Source of the DNA: an uncultured Clostridia bacterium
GTDB lineage: Bacteria; Bacillota; Clostridia; TANB77; CAG-508
DNA length: 5,098 bases
Assembly (NCBI GenBank): GCA_949118805.1
Contig: CASAUJ010000057.1
Span: 1 to 5,098, forward strand
Reading direction: 5' to 3'
The notes beneath the pieces were generated by a model. It had not been told where the DNA came from. It saw only the letters and a list, made by a program, of their open reading frames with translations, and ran no database searches. The position numbers and the translations under genes were made by a program. Shown here in pieces: positions 4,976 through 5,098 of this stretch (position 1 is the stretch's first letter; each line of letters opens with the position of its first letter).

Positions 4976-5098
4976 AATTTCTCTTTTGATTTTTTTATTT
5001 ACGAAATCAGTGTTTTCATTTATAAAAAATTAAGCCTGTTTTTGGTAATCAATTTTGTATACATATATAAAACTATGTATATAACTTATAGACATACA
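4976..5098 (-). other. Upstream region of agrB
   Basis: No ORF is credible here. The region should contain the agrB-agrD promoter, but no pair of good -35 and -10 boxes at 16-18 nt is obvious, which would fit a promoter that needs an activator. An inverted repeat TATACATA/TATGTATA (5058-5065 and 5074-5081, 8-nt spacer) and an AAGTTATA (complement of 5080-5087) lie 120-150 nt before the agrB start and are candidate protein sites. Confidence 0.3.

Overview
The window is AT-rich (roughly 28% GC by eye). It has strong AGGAGG-type ribosome binding sites, TTGACA/TATAAT-type promoters and an agr-type peptide quorum-sensing locus. Together these point to a low-GC Bacillota chromosome, probably a gut-type member of the Clostridia or a related Bacilli lineage. 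The species cannot be fixed from the sequence.

Layout. (i) 1-236, minus: the 5' end of purM (AIR synthetase), cut by the window edge. It has its own well-formed promoter and an AT-rich leader hairpin. (ii) 404-1615, minus: an unrecognised, highly charged protein of 403 residues. It is built from three 76-residue helix-turn-helix plus coiled-coil repeats and ends in a separate domain carrying another HTH-like segment. (iii) 1616-1966: a divergent intergenic region with a promoter facing each way. (iv) 1967-4008, plus: a response regulator of the AgrA type (CheY-like receiver plus LytTR DNA-binding domain) overlapping by 17 nt a sensor histidine kinase of the AgrC type. The kinase gene is broken by a +1 frameshift near 3588-3591. 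(v) 4009-4126: a bidirectional terminator and two more inverted repeats. (vi) 4127-4937, minus: agrD, a 39-residue cyclic-peptide precursor that is easy to overlook, and agrB, the membrane protease that processes it. agrB lies upstream of agrD and the pair is transcribed convergently with agrA-agrC. (vii) 4938-5098: the agrB leader and upstream region, with several inverted repeats.

How the genes work together. By family knowledge, AgrB trims and cyclises AgrD into a thiolactone peptide. Outside the cell the peptide is sensed by AgrC, which phosphorylates AgrA, and AgrA then binds DNA through LytTR. Here the usual single B-D-C-A operon is split into two convergent units with regulator before kinase. 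As read, the kinase is split, so this strain may be signal-producing but unable to respond, unless the frameshift is a sequence error or is recoded.

Most notable points: the agrC frameshift; an AgrD whose predicted ring (Cys to the residue before His-Gln-Pro) has seven residues instead of the usual five; the tandem HTH-repeat protein with almost identical DNA repeats; and inverted repeats around the agrB start codon, between agrB and agrD, and in the purM leader that could act in RNA.
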